Notes: a model not told the origin generated them from the letters alone. A stretch of 24,994 nt of DNA from JBJEQG01 sp051881635 (GCA_051881635.1 JBJEQG010000026.1:1-24994); one strand, 5' to 3'; shown: positions 7,166 to 15,910, counted from the stretch's first letter. Numbers and translations are program-made.

Positions 7166-8893
7166 GTGAAAAGACTGTTTCCTTATTTTAAGGGATATGT
7201 AAAGGAATGTGTATTCAGTCCGCTGTTTAAACTGTTGGAGGCCTTGTTGGAACTTTTTGTGCCGATTGTCATGGCAAGCATTATTGATGTCGGTATTGTC
7301 AACAATGATGAGGGTTATATTATCCGTATGTGCCTTGTTCTTGTGCTTTTGGCGGCAGTCGGCTTGGGATTTTCGATAACAGCACAATATTTTGCCGCAA
7401 AAGCGGCAACAGGCTTTACCAAAAAACTTCACCATGCTCTGTTTACGCATATTCAGGGACTGTCCTTTTCAGGACTTGACCAAATCGGTACGGCAACAAT
7501 TATTACACGAATGACAAGTGATATGAACCAAGTGCGGACGGGTGTCAATATGACACTGAGATTGCTTTTGCGTTCACCGTTCATTGTTTTCGGCTCTATG
7601 ATTATGGCATTCATGATAGACCCGACCTGTGCTTTGATTTTTGTGGTTGCCATTCCGATATTGTCGGTTGTTATTTTCGGCATAATGCTTGTATGCATAC
7701 CGCTCTACCGCAAGGTACAAAGCCGTTTGGACGCTGTTTTGGGTATTACAAGGGAAAACCTGACGGGTGTGCGTGTTATTCGTGCTTTCGGAAAGGAAAA
7801 CAGCGAAACAGACAGCTTTGAGGAAAGAAATCAACTTCTGACCGCACTTCAAAAAAAGGTGGGACGCATTTCCGCACTCCTCAATCCTGCAACCTATATC
7901 ATTGTCAATATTGCGATTGTGGTGTTAATTTGGGTGGGTGCAATCCGTGTTGAACAGGGACTTTTAACACAAGGTGCGATTGTGGCGTTATATAATTATC
8001 TTTCCCAAATTTTGATTGAGTTGATTAAACTTGCCGACTTGATTATTACAATTACGAAATCTGTGGCGTGTGCAAAACGCATTGCGGGAATTTTGGAAAC
8101 AGATAAAAAATTGCCGCAAAAAGACACTATTCCCAAAGAAAATTCCAATGCTCCTGCCGTTGTTTTCCGTAATGTCAAGCTGCAATATGAACAGGCGGGT
8201 GATACTTCCCTAAAAGATATTGATTTTTCGGTGCAAAGAGGTGAAACGGTCGGTATTATCGGCGGTACGGGTTCGGGCAAAACCTCACTGGTTAATCTTA
8301 TTCCCCGTTTTTACGATACAACAGAGGGAGAAGTTTATATAAACGGTGTTGATGTCAAAGAGTATCCGTTAGAAGTTTTGCGTAATAAAGTTGGAATTGT
8401 TATGCAAAAGGCGGTTCTGTTTAAGGGCAGTATTCGCAGCAATCTTCAATGGGGCGATGAAAATGCTGATGACAAGGCTTTATTTGAGGCTTTGGAAACA
8501 GCACAAGCCAAAGAATTTGTAGACCAAAAGGACGGAAAACTTGATTTTGAAATTGAACAGGGTGGCAAAAATCTTTCCGGCGGTCAGCGTCAAAGATTGA
8601 CGATTGCACGAGCCTTAGTTCGCAAACCCGAAATCCTTATTTTAGATGACAGTGCGTCTGCCCTTGATTTTGCAACAGATGCCGCTTTAAGAAAAGCAAT
8701 AAATGCATTGGACTATAAGCCGACAACATTTATTGTATCCCAAAGAGCCGCTTCAATTATGTATGCTGACAAAATCGTTGTTTTGGACGATGGTGAAATT
8801 GTCGGTTTGGGCAAACATGAAGAATTATTAAAATCCTGCCCTGTCTATCATGAAATTTATGCATCGCAGTTCAAAAAGGAGGATTTACAGTGA
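7166..8893 (+). CDS. heterodimeric ABC exporter subunit with degenerate catalytic site
   Basis: A 575-aa half-transporter: six membrane helices in the first about 310 residues, then a nucleotide-binding domain. Walker A GGTGSGKT is near 366-373 and the signature LSGGQ at about 470-474 is canonical. The Walker B is ILILDD, with Asp495 in place of the catalytic Glu, and the H-loop residue is Gln526 in SQR instead of His. This is the pattern of the degenerate subunit of TM287/288- and LmrCD-like exporters, which pump lipophilic drugs or lipids outward. GTG start, with AAGGAG 7 nt upstream. The stop overlaps the start of the next gene in GTGA, so the two subunits are translationally coupled. The substrate is unknown. 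Confidence 0.93.
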   Translation: MKRLFPYFKGYVKECVFSPLFKLLEALLELFVPIVMASIIDVGIVNNDEGYIIRMCLVLVLLAAVGLGFSITAQYFAAKAATGFTKKLHHALFTHIQGLSFSGLDQIGTATIITRMTSDMNQVRTGVNMTLRLLLRSPFIVFGSMIMAFMIDPTCALIFVVAIPILSVVIFGIMLVCIPLYRKVQSRLDAVLGITRENLTGVRVIRAFGKENSETDSFEERNQLLTALQKKVGRISALLNPATYIIVNIAIVVLIWVGAIRVEQGLLTQGAIVALYNYLSQILIELIKLADLIITITKSVACAKRIAGILETDKKLPQKDTIPKENSNAPAVVFRNVKLQYEQAGDTSLKDIDFSVQRGETVGIIGGTGSGKTSLVNLIPRFYDTTEGEVYINGVDVKEYPLEVLRNKVGIVMQKAVLFKGSIRSNLQWGDENADDKALFEALETAQAKEFVDQKDGKLDFEIEQGGKNLSGGQRQRLTIARALVRKPEILILDDSASALDFATDAALRKAINALDYKPTTFIVSQRAASIMYADKIVVLDDGEIVGLGKHEELLKSCPVYHEIYASQFKKEDLQ

Positions 8894-10644
8894 AAGAAAA
8901 AAAGAAAAACGGTACACTGGTTAAAATTCTCTCCCGTATTCGGAAATATAAATTTCTTGTGGCAATTTCCATTTTATTTGCCGCTGCTACGGTTTGTTTG
9001 AATTTGTATGTGCCAATTCTTGTCGGTCAGGCGATTGACTATATTATAGACAAGGGACAGGTTGACTTTCCGCATATTTTCAGTATCATTACGGAAATCT
9101 GCATTTTAGTGGTTATAACGGCTGTACTTCAATGGATTATGAATATGATTAACAACCGTATTACTTATGGAGTTATTCGTGATTTACGGCGGGACGCTTT
9201 TAATAAACTGCAAATTTTGCCGCTGAAATACATTGATGCTCACCCACACGGTGAAATTGTCAGCCGTATTATTGCCGATGCTGACCAATTCGGCGACGGT
9301 TTGCTTATGGGATTTTCACAGCTTTTCACAGGCGTTGTAACGATTATTACAACGATTATCTTTATGTTTACAATCAACATTAAAATTACACTGATTGTTG
9401 TTTTGGTTACTCCCCTTTCCCTTTTTATCGCTCGGTTTATTGCAAAGAAAACTTATGATATGTTTAAACTGCAATCGGAAACTCGTGGCGAACAAACCGC
9501 TATTATTGATGAAATGGTTGGCAACCAAAAGGTTGTTCAGGCATATTCCCATGAAAAGGCGGCATTGGAGGATTTTGATGAAGTAAATGAGCGTTTGGAA
9601 AAGTGTTCATTAAGGGCAACTTTCTTTTCATCTCTGACAAATCCCTGCACACGCTTTCTGAACAGCTTGGTTTATGCGGCGGTTGGTTTGTTCGGTGCTA
9701 TATTGGTTGTCAATCTTGAAATGACGGTCGGCGGTCTGTCATGCTTTTTAAGTTATGCTAACCGTTATACAAAACCGTTCAACGAAATTTCGGGCGTTAT
9801 TACAGAGTTACAAAACGCTGTGGCTTGTGCCGCAAGATTATTTGAATTGATTGATGAAACACCTCAGCCCGATGAACCGCAAAATGCCAAAGTACTGACA
9901 AATCCCGAAGGCAATATTACGCTTGAAAATGTTTCTTTCTCCTATGTTGAAAGCAAACCGCTTATTCAAAATTTTAATCTGACAGTAACAAAGGGCAAGC
10001 GTGTAGCGATTGTCGGACCGACAGGCTGCGGAAAAACAACGCTGATTAACCTGCTTATGCGGTTCTATGATGTAAACAGCGGAAAAATTACGGTGGACGG
10101 AAACGATATTACCGAACTAACCCGTCACAGTTTAAGAACCAATTACGGTATGGTTTTACAGGAAACATGGCTGCGTGAGGGAACTGTAAGGGAAAATCTT
10201 GCTATGGGAAAACCTAACGCAACAGATGATGAGATTATTGCCGCTGCAAAGGCAGCCCATGCACACAGCTTTATCAAGCGTTTGCCGCAAGGTTATGACA
10301 CCAATTTGGGTGAGGACGGCGGTTCACTTTCTCAAGGACAAAAACAGCTTTTATGTATTGCAAGAGTTATGCTGGCTTTGCCGCCTATGCTGATTTTGGA
10401 CGAGGCGACTTCTTCCATTGATACCCGTACAGAGTTGAAAATTCAAGAGGCCTTCGCCCGTATGATGAAAGGTAGAACATCATTTATTGTTGCACATCGT
10501 CTTTCGACAATTCGTGAGGCAGATATTATCCTTGTCATGAACAACGGAAACATCATTGAACAGGGAAACCATGAGGAATTGCTGGCAAAGGGCGGTTTCT
10601 ACGCCAACCTTTACAACAGCCAATTTGAAAAAACAAATTCATAA
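8890..10644 (+). CDS. heterodimeric ABC exporter subunit with consensus catalytic residues
   Basis: A 584-aa half-transporter with an N-terminal six-helix membrane domain and a C-terminal nucleotide-binding domain: Walker A GPTGCGKT at 376-383, signature LSQGQ at 480-484, Walker B LILDE with catalytic Glu505, and H-loop His536 in AHRLS. The LSQGQ signature in place of LSGGQ is the usual mark of the partner of a degenerate subunit. GTG start at 8890 overlaps the upstream stop codon and has AAAGGAGG just before it. With the preceding gene it should form one membrane exporter with one active and one degenerate ATP site. Confidence 0.93.
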   Translation: MKEKKKNGTLVKILSRIRKYKFLVAISILFAAATVCLNLYVPILVGQAIDYIIDKGQVDFPHIFSIITEICILVVITAVLQWIMNMINNRITYGVIRDLRRDAFNKLQILPLKYIDAHPHGEIVSRIIADADQFGDGLLMGFSQLFTGVVTIITTIIFMFTINIKITLIVVLVTPLSLFIARFIAKKTYDMFKLQSETRGEQTAIIDEMVGNQKVVQAYSHEKAALEDFDEVNERLEKCSLRATFFSSLTNPCTRFLNSLVYAAVGLFGAILVVNLEMTVGGLSCFLSYANRYTKPFNEISGVITELQNAVACAARLFELIDETPQPDEPQNAKVLTNPEGNITLENVSFSYVESKPLIQNFNLTVTKGKRVAIVGPTGCGKTTLINLLMRFYDVNSGKITVDGNDITELTRHSLRTNYGMVLQETWLREGTVRENLAMGKPNATDDEIIAAAKAAHAHSFIKRLPQGYDTNLGEDGGSLSQGQKQLLCIARVMLALPPMLILDEATSSIDTRTELKIQEAFARMMKGRTSFIVAHRLSTIREADIILVMNNGNIIEQGNHEELLAKGGFYANLYNSQFEKTNS

Positions 10645-10661
10645 AATATGGTGAGTTAGAA

Positions 10662-10696
10662 AAAGCACCTGATTTCAAATTGAAATCAGGTGCTTT
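10662..10696 (+). terminator. terminator of the ABC exporter operon
   Basis: A near-perfect palindrome: AAAGCACCTGATTTCAA at 10662-10678 is complementary to 10680-10696. It stands 18 nt after the exporter stop codon. The downstream T content is modest (TTTCGTTT). In the other direction it is followed by T-rich sequence, so it may be bidirectional. Confidence 0.8.
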
Positions 10697-10784
10697 CGTT
10701 TGCAAACTGCTCTGAAAACGAATTTTTTTATTTATAATTATAGAAAAAATTGGATATGATAAAGCCATAAGACTGATTAGGGAA

Positions 10785-12188
10785 GTGAACCTTTTGAATA
10801 TATCTTCTAACGGAAAAACGGCGATTGAACAACTCAAAACACTTCTTCATATCTCGGACAGCTTTGACTTGGTCTTTCGTAATTTAACAATATGCAATCA
10901 TACTGCTGCTATATTTTTTACGGACGGTTTGGTTAAAGATGAAGTGACGGAAAAACTGTTGGAGTTTTTTTATTCGATTAAAGATGAAAATATGCTGAAA
11001 GATGCCCAAACCTTTGCACAAAACTGTGTACCGTACATCGAGGCAAGTATTGAGGCGGATTTGGATAAAATTACTTGTGCTGTTTTATCGGGTATTTTAG
11101 TTTTAATTATAGACGGTTTGGACAAGGCAGTTTTGATTGATGTCCGTACCTATCCGCAAAGGGAAAATGCTGAACCTGAAAAGGATAAAGTTCTGCGTGG
11201 CTCAAATGACGCCTTTGTGGAAACATTGGTTGCAAATACGGCTCTTATCCGGCGGCGTATTCGTGATACTAACCTAAGAATGAAATATTTTTGTGTTGGC
11301 AGCCGCTCAAAAACAGATGTTGCTTTATGTTATATGTCCGATAAGGTGGACAAACGGCTTTTAGAGCAAATCAGTTCACGCATAAAAAATGCCGATGTAT
11401 CTTCTCTGACAATGAATTTACAAAGTTTATCTGAGGCAATTTATCGACACAAATGGTACAATCCCTTTCCAAAGATGAAATTTTCAGAACGCCCCGATAC
11501 TGCCGCCTCTGCCGTTTTGGACGGCAATATTGTCATTATCTGTGACAATGCCCCTATGGTTATGATTATACCAACCTCAATTTTTGATGTTTTGGAAGAA
11601 GCGGACGACTATTATTTTCCGCCGATTACAGGCACTTATATTCGTTTAACACGATGGACCATTGTTATTGCTTCGCTCCTTATTACACCGCTCTGGCTTT
11701 TGGCTCTGCAATATCCGCAATATGTTCCCCCTATGTTTCAGTTTATTTTGATTGACGATTACAACATTCCCGTCTTTTGGCAGCTTATGATTTTGGAAAT
11801 TGCTGTGGACGGTTTGCGTTTGGCGGCAATTAACACGCCAAATATGCTAACAACACCGCTCAGTATTATCGGCGGTATTGCTTTAAGTGATTTTGCGGTA
11901 TCCTCAGGGTGGTTTTCGGCAGAGGCTATCTTGTATATGGCGTTTGCGGCAATCACAAGCTATTCACAGCCGAGTTATGAGTTGGGATATGCCATTAAGT
12001 TTATGCGGATTATTATTTTGGTTTTGACGGAAATTTTCGGCATTTGGGGATTTGCCGCCGGCATTTTATTTTCGATTGTTGTTTTGGTTACAAACCGTAC
12101 CGTTTCGGGAAAAAGCTACCTCTATCCCCTTATTCCTTTTAACGGCAAAAAATTCATGCGAAAAGTTCTTCGTTTTCGTCATGAATAA
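10785..12188 (+). CDS. GerA/SpoVAF-family spore germination protein, lone gene
   Basis: A 467-aa protein of the GerA family: a soluble N-terminal region of about 285 residues with two subdomains, then about five membrane helices. The segment containing PTSIFDVLEEADDYYFPP and GTYIRLTRW precedes the first helix, and SQPSYELGYAIKFMR lies between later helices. This C-terminal part resembles SpoVAF, which works with the SpoVA dipicolinic-acid channel in the spore inner membrane. No GerB- or GerC-type gene follows, which fits SpoVAF better than a complete nutrient receptor. The GTG at 10785 has its purine run (AGGGA) too close; the TTG at 10794, preceded by GGGAAGTG, may be the real start. Expected to be forespore-expressed, but no sigma-G promoter was convincingly found. 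Confidence 0.85.
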   Translation: MNLLNISSNGKTAIEQLKTLLHISDSFDLVFRNLTICNHTAAIFFTDGLVKDEVTEKLLEFFYSIKDENMLKDAQTFAQNCVPYIEASIEADLDKITCAVLSGILVLIIDGLDKAVLIDVRTYPQRENAEPEKDKVLRGSNDAFVETLVANTALIRRRIRDTNLRMKYFCVGSRSKTDVALCYMSDKVDKRLLEQISSRIKNADVSSLTMNLQSLSEAIYRHKWYNPFPKMKFSERPDTAASAVLDGNIVIICDNAPMVMIIPTSIFDVLEEADDYYFPPITGTYIRLTRWTIVIASLLITPLWLLALQYPQYVPPMFQFILIDDYNIPVFWQLMILEIAVDGLRLAAINTPNMLTTPLSIIGGIALSDFAVSSGWFSAEAILYMAFAAITSYSQPSYELGYAIKFMRIIILVLTEIFGIWGFAAGILFSIVVLVTNRTVSGKSYLYPLIPFNGKKFMRKVLRFRHE

Positions 12189-12206
12189 TCTTTAACAATT
12201 AAAACA

Positions 12207-12245
12207 TAAAAGGACACAAGATTATTAAAATCCTGTGTCCTTTTA
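12207..12245. terminator. bidirectional terminator between the GerA-like gene and ridA
   Basis: AAAAGGACACAAGAT pairs with ATCCTGTGTCCTTTT with one mismatch around a short AT loop. It has A-rich and T-rich flanks on both sides and separates two convergent genes, so it can end both transcripts. Confidence 0.85.
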
Positions 12246-12278
12246 TAAAGCTGTTTTTTAAATTCCTCTAAAAGAAAA

Positions 12279-12653
12279 TCAAACCTCAGCGATAACTTCA
12301 ACTTCGCAAAGTACGCCCTTCGGCAAAGACTTGACAGCCACGCATGAACGAGCCGGCTTGCTTGTAAAATATGTGCCGTAAATTGCATTGAATGCCGCAA
12401 AGTCATTCATATCCGCAAGGAAACATACGGTCTTTACAGCCTTATCCAAAGAAGAATTTGCCGCTTCCAAAACCGCTTTAAGGTTCTTCATAACCTGTTC
12501 GGTTTGTCCTTCGATTGTATCCGCCTCAACATTTCCTGTTGCGGGATTGATTGCGATTTGTCCTGATGTAAAAACAAAACCGTTGCTGATGATTGCCTGT
12601 GAATACGGTCCGATTGCATCGGGAGCGTTTTTTGTATAAACTTTCTCTGCCAT
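12279..12653 (-). CDS. ridA: RidA-family reactive intermediate deaminase
   Basis: A 124-aa protein of full RidA (YjgF/YER057c/UK114) length. RidA trimers hydrolyse reactive enamines and imines, such as 2-aminoacrylate and 2-aminocrotonate formed by PLP dehydratases, to 2-ketoacids and ammonia. Family features are the N-terminal IGPYSQA, FTSGQI, and the PARSCVAV segment containing the active-site Arg, followed by EVEVIA at the C terminus. RBS AAAGGA. It lies 30 nt downstream of the threonine dehydratase gene, the enzyme that makes its classic substrate, and shares its transcript. The transcript ends at the hairpin at 12207-12245. Confidence 0.95.
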   Translation of the reverse strand: MAEKVYTKNAPDAIGPYSQAIISNGFVFTSGQIAINPATGNVEADTIEGQTEQVMKNLKAVLEAANSSLDKAVKTVCFLADMNDFAAFNAIYGTYFTSKPARSCVAVKSLPKGVLCEVEVIAEV

Positions 12654-12683
12654 AATTAAACATTCCTTTCAAATATGCAAATT

Positions 12684-13886
12684 TTATGAATTGCTCATCA
12701 ACTTATAGCCGTGACGAATAAGCTCGGCTTTAATGTCTTCAACATGTTCAAGGTTTCTTGTTTCCATAGAAATTCTCAGATAGCAGGAATTGATGTCTGT
12801 TGCCAAATCTGCACGGTCATGGCTGACGGAAACAACATTTGCACCCAAATTGGCGATAATCTCGGAAACATTTTTCAGTTCACCCGGCTTATCAGTCAAA
12901 CTGATTGTCAATTCCGCCAAGCGTCCCGTTTTCTGCAAACCACGCTCAATGACACGGGAAAGAATGGTAACATCAATATTACCGCCCGATACCAGACAGC
13001 AAACTTTTTTGCCCTTAATTGGGAATTTGTGGAACAAAGCCGCCGCTACTGAAACTGCACCTGCACCTTCAGCAATCAGCTTTTGCTTCTCAATCAAGGT
13101 CAAAATTGCTGTGGCAACCTCATCATCGGTTACAGTCATAATTTCATCAACATACTGACGGCAGAACTCAAAGGTATTATCACCCGGTGTCTTTACGGCA
13201 ATACCGTCAGCGATTGTATTAACACCTGAAAGTGTACGGATTTCGTTCTGAGCTATTGAAAGATACATGGACGGAGCACCAGCCGCCTGTACACCGTAAA
13301 CCTTAACTTTCGGATTTAATTGTTTGATTGCAAACGCTACACCGCTGATTAAACCGCCGCCGCCAATCGGAACAATAACGGCATCAACATCGGGCAGTTG
13401 TTGGAGAATTTCAAGTCCGATTGTACCTTGTCCCGCAATAACCAATTCATCATCAAAGGGGTGGATAAAGGTTGCACCGCTCTCCTTTTGAAGTTCAATC
13501 GCCTTATCGTGTGCGTCATCGTATGTTCCCTCAACAAGGCAGACATCAGCACCAAACCTTTTAGTTGCTTCAACCTTGGAAATCGGTGCACCGGCAGGAA
13601 TACAAATCTGGGATTTGATACCGTGTTTTGTTGCAGCAAGAGCAACACCCTGTGCATGATTGCCCGCCGAACAGGCAATAACGCCCCTTGCCTTTTCTTC
13701 ATCGGTCAACTGTGAAATCTTATAGTAAGCACCACGAACCTTAAAAGAACCCGTAACCTGTAAATTCTCGGTTTTCAGATAAAGCGAACAGTCATCTGTC
13801 AAATTGGACGCTTTGATAACATCTGTTGGACGGATAACCTCTTTCAGCACATAAGAAGCATGATAAACCTTGTCCAGTGTAAGCAT
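12684..13886 (-). CDS. ilvA: threonine ammonia-lyase (threonine dehydratase)
   Basis: A 400-aa PLP enzyme that converts L-threonine to 2-oxobutanoate and ammonia. The PLP lysine is Lys49 in GSFKVRGA, the substrate loop SAGNHAQG is at 73-80, and a glycine-rich phosphate cradle GGGGLISG is near 176-183. After the catalytic domain a single ACT-like domain occupies about 325-400, as in the short catabolic-style or Clostridia-type enzymes rather than the roughly 510-aa two-ACT biosynthetic IlvA of E. coli. RBS GGGGAATG. The gene lies between ybaK and ridA in one operon; no other branched-chain amino acid genes are here. tdcB is an alternative symbol. Confidence 0.92.
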   Translation of the reverse strand: MLTLDKVYHASYVLKEVIRPTDVIKASNLTDDCSLYLKTENLQVTGSFKVRGAYYKISQLTDEEKARGVIACSAGNHAQGVALAATKHGIKSQICIPAGAPISKVEATKRFGADVCLVEGTYDDAHDKAIELQKESGATFIHPFDDELVIAGQGTIGLEILQQLPDVDAVIVPIGGGGLISGVAFAIKQLNPKVKVYGVQAAGAPSMYLSIAQNEIRTLSGVNTIADGIAVKTPGDNTFEFCRQYVDEIMTVTDDEVATAILTLIEKQKLIAEGAGAVSVAAALFHKFPIKGKKVCCLVSGGNIDVTILSRVIERGLQKTGRLAELTISLTDKPGELKNVSEIIANLGANVVSVSHDRADLATDINSCYLRISMETRNLEHVEDIKAELIRHGYKLMSNS

Positions 13887-13920
13887 TTGCTCATTCCCCT
13901 AACATCTTAAAATTCATAAT

Positions 13921-14397
13921 TCACATCGTGATTTCCGCATAGCGTCCATGAATAACATCTATAAGGTCATTGGGAGCAATCTCGATTTGCAAACCGATTC
14001 GCCCGCCGCTGACATATATAGTTTCCATAGACTGTGCGGAAATATCTATGACGGTAACAAATTGTTTTTTCATACCGACAGGTGAACAACCTCCCCGTAT
14101 ATAACCCGTTACCGACAAAAGATCTTTGACATGAAGCATTTCAACGGATTTTTCCTTAACAAAGGCTGCCGCTTTTTTCAGATTTAACTCTTCAAGCACC
14201 GGCAGAACAAAAACATAATAGGCTTTACTGTTGCCCCGAGTGACTAGCGTTTTATAAACACGGGACGGCTCCATTCCTGTTTTTTGGGCAACGCTCGCCC
14301 CGTCAATATTCCCGTCCGAAGCGTCATAGCTATGAACGAGATAGGAAACTTTGGCTTTGTCTAAAATACGCATGGCGTTTGTTTTACTCTCTGACAC
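13921..14397 (-). CDS. ybaK: Cys-tRNA(Pro)/Cys-tRNA(Cys) deacylase, YbaK/EbsC family
   Basis: A 158-aa trans-editing enzyme of the YbaK/ProX family, which hydrolyses Cys-tRNA(Pro) made in error by prolyl-tRNA synthetase. Family features are the N-terminal TNAMRILDKAKVSY, the central KTLV segment, and the C-terminal IRGGCSPVGMKKQF motif typical of YbaK. GTG start with GAGGTG 5 nt upstream. It is the first gene of an operon with ilvA 34 nt downstream. A functional link to threonine breakdown is not obvious; co-transcription may be incidental. Confidence 0.92.
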   Translation of the reverse strand: MSESKTNAMRILDKAKVSYLVHSYDASDGNIDGASVAQKTGMEPSRVYKTLVTRGNSKAYYVFVLPVLEELNLKKAAAFVKEKSVEMLHVKDLLSVTGYIRGGCSPVGMKKQFVTVIDISAQSMETIYVSGGRIGLQIEIAPNDLIDVIHGRYAEITM

Positions 14398-14430
14398 AAC
14401 AGCACCTCAAAAAAATTATTGTTCCTTATT

Positions 14431-14459
14431 ATTTTAGTCCTCGCTCCTTAAAAATTCAA
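14431..14459 (-). promoter_or_regulatory. putative promoter of the ybaK-ilvA-ridA operon
   Basis: On the minus strand TTGAAT (14459-14454) and TAAAAT (14436-14431) stand 17 bp apart, about 35 nt upstream of the GTG of ybaK. Confidence 0.55.
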
Positions 14460-14665
14460 TATGGAGATAAAAAAACATAAAGATTTTAGATATTATTACA
14501 AATTTGTTCCTTTTTTAAGATTAAAATCATGTATTTTTTATAAATTCAAAACGACAAAAGGCGATTTTTTATTTTGGGTAATAAAATCAACGACAAAATA
14601 AATACAAATTCGTAAAAATTTTATTTTTTTAGGAAAATCCTCTTTATATTTTTGCCGCAATCATG
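14460..14665. other. AT-rich intergenic region between ybaK and fba
   Basis: About 335 bp separate the two divergent genes. The ends hold the two promoters. The middle is extremely AT-rich with a repeated ACGACAAAA motif; no gene, RNA or convincing hairpin was found. Confidence 0.6.
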
Positions 14666-14671
14666 TATAAT
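14643..14671 (+). promoter_or_regulatory. putative fba promoter
   Basis: A perfect -10 box TATAAT at 14666-14671 with a weak -35 TTTATA at 14643-14648, spacer 17 bp. It implies a leader of about 55 nt before the fba ATG. The leader can form a small stem (GTTCTC with GGGAAC). Confidence 0.55.
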
Positions 14672-14732
14672 AGTTAGCGTAGGTTCTCACCTTATTTTAA
14701 TGGGAACAAAAAAATTATGGAGTGTGATTTTA

Positions 14733-15599
14733 ATGCCATTAGTAAATGCAGCAGAAATGCTCACAAAAGCAAAAGAAGGTCATTATGCCGTTGGTCAGTT
14801 CAACATCAACAACCTCGAATGGACAAAGTCTATTCTTTTGACAGCTCAGGAATTAAATTCCCCTGTTATTCTCGGTGTATCTGAGGGTGCAGGAAAGTAT
14901 ATGTGCGGTTACAAAACTGTTGTTGGTATGGTAAACGGTATGTTGGAGGAACTCAAAATTACTGTTCCTGTTGCCCTCCACCTTGACCACGGCAGCTATG
15001 AAGGTGCTAAGGCTTGCATTGAGGCCGGTTTCAGCTCTATTATGTTCGACGGCTCTCACTATCCGATTGAAGAAAACATCGCAAAGACAAAAGAACTCGT
15101 TGCAATCTGTAATGAAAAAGGTCTTTCCATTGAGGCTGAGGTTGGTGCTATCGGCGGCGAGGAAGACGGCGTTATAGGTACAGGCGAATGTGCTGACCCG
15201 AAAGAGTGCAAGATGATTGCTGACTTGGGCGTTACAATGCTTGCCGCAGGTATCGGCAACATTCACGGCAAATATCCGGAAAACTGGGCTGGTTTGAGCT
15301 TTGAAACTCTGGACGCTGTTCAACAGCTCACAGGCAAAATGCCGTTGGTTCTTCACGGTGGTACAGGTATCCCTGCCGACATGATTAAAAAGGCAATCGC
15401 ACTCGGCGTTTCCAAAATCAATGTAAATACAGAGTGTCAGCTTGCTTTCGCCGCTGCAACAAGAGAATATATCGAGGCTGGCAAGGATTTGACAGGCAAG
15501 GGCTTTGACCCGAGAAAACTCCTTGCTCCGGGTGCTGAGGCTATCAAGGCAACAGTTAAGGAAAAAATGGAATTGTTCGGTTCTGTCGGCAAGGCTTAA
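14733..15599 (+). CDS. fba: class II fructose-bisphosphate aldolase
   Basis: A 288-aa zinc-dependent aldolase that reversibly cleaves fructose 1,6-bisphosphate to glyceraldehyde 3-phosphate and dihydroxyacetone phosphate in glycolysis. Asp85-His86 in LDHGS is the catalytic Asp and first zinc ligand; IEAEVGAIGG, GNIHGKYP and LVLHGGTGIP carry further zinc- and phosphate-binding residues. The in-frame upstream extension to 14652 is rejected because it contains the promoter; the ATG at 14733 has TGGAGTG 8 nt upstream and gives the canonical N terminus MPLVNA. Strongly coding-biased codons suggest high expression. A tagatose- or ketose-bisphosphate aldolase role is less likely but not excluded. 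Confidence 0.95.
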   Translation: MPLVNAAEMLTKAKEGHYAVGQFNINNLEWTKSILLTAQELNSPVILGVSEGAGKYMCGYKTVVGMVNGMLEELKITVPVALHLDHGSYEGAKACIEAGFSSIMFDGSHYPIEENIAKTKELVAICNEKGLSIEAEVGAIGGEEDGVIGTGECADPKECKMIADLGVTMLAAGIGNIHGKYPENWAGLSFETLDAVQQLTGKMPLVLHGGTGIPADMIKKAIALGVSKINVNTECQLAFAAATREYIEAGKDLTGKGFDPRKLLAPGAEAIKATVKEKMELFGSVGKA

Positions 15600-15645
15600 T
15601 TTCCGTTTAATTAAACTTCTTCTGCTTTATCAAGGAGGTATTTTC

Positions 15646-15834
15646 ATGCCGTATCTTTTATTACTGATTGTCTGCATTGTTATCATTGCCGTTTACAATA
15701 AATTGATGAAAGACAGAGATTACACCGCAGGAAAAGGTATGTTTAAGAACAGCGAACACTTTATTGATGAAAATGAGGACAAACAAAAGGACGCCAGCGA
15801 CTTTGACTATTGGAACAAAAACCAAATGAAATAA
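15646..15834 (+). CDS. 62-aa single-pass membrane protein
   Basis: The protein starts with one hydrophobic helix (residues 2-18, LLLLIVCIVIIAVYN type), followed by a basic turn and a charged cytoplasmic tail of about 40 residues. The ATG at 15646 has a perfect AAGGAGG 7 nt upstream, so the longer in-frame reading from 15505, inside fba, is wrong. It follows the fba stop by 46 nt without a terminator and is closed by the hairpin at 15840-15867, so it is probably co-transcribed with fba. No family is recognised. Confidence 0.8.
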   Translation: MPYLLLLIVCIVIIAVYNKLMKDRDYTAGKGMFKNSEHFIDENEDKQKDASDFDYWNKNQMK

Positions 15835-15839
15835 AAAAT

Positions 15840-15867
15840 GGGATATGTACTTTTATGTGCATATCCC
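15840..15867 (+). terminator. terminator after the 62-aa protein gene
   Basis: GGGATATG at 15840-15847 pairs with CATATCCC at 15860-15867, followed by a run of six T. Confidence 0.88.
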
Positions 15868-15881
15868 TTTTTTAATACATC

Positions 15882-15910
15882 TTGAAACACTCCACAAAAT
15901 ATGGTAAAAT
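15882..15910 (+). promoter_or_regulatory. pyrE promoter
   Basis: TTGAAA at 15882-15887 and TAAAAT at 15905-15910 with an exact 17-bp spacer. The leader to the ATG at 15948 would be only about 31 nt, too short for a PyrR-type attenuator. Confidence 0.75.

Noticed and set aside
14652..14732. Upstream in-frame extension of fba
   Set aside because: It contains the -10 box TATAAT and lacks an RBS; aldolases of this family start at the MPLVNA position.
14672..14732. Possible riboswitch in the fba leader
   Set aside because: Only one small 6-bp stem is present in a leader of about 55 nt; no known riboswitch pattern.
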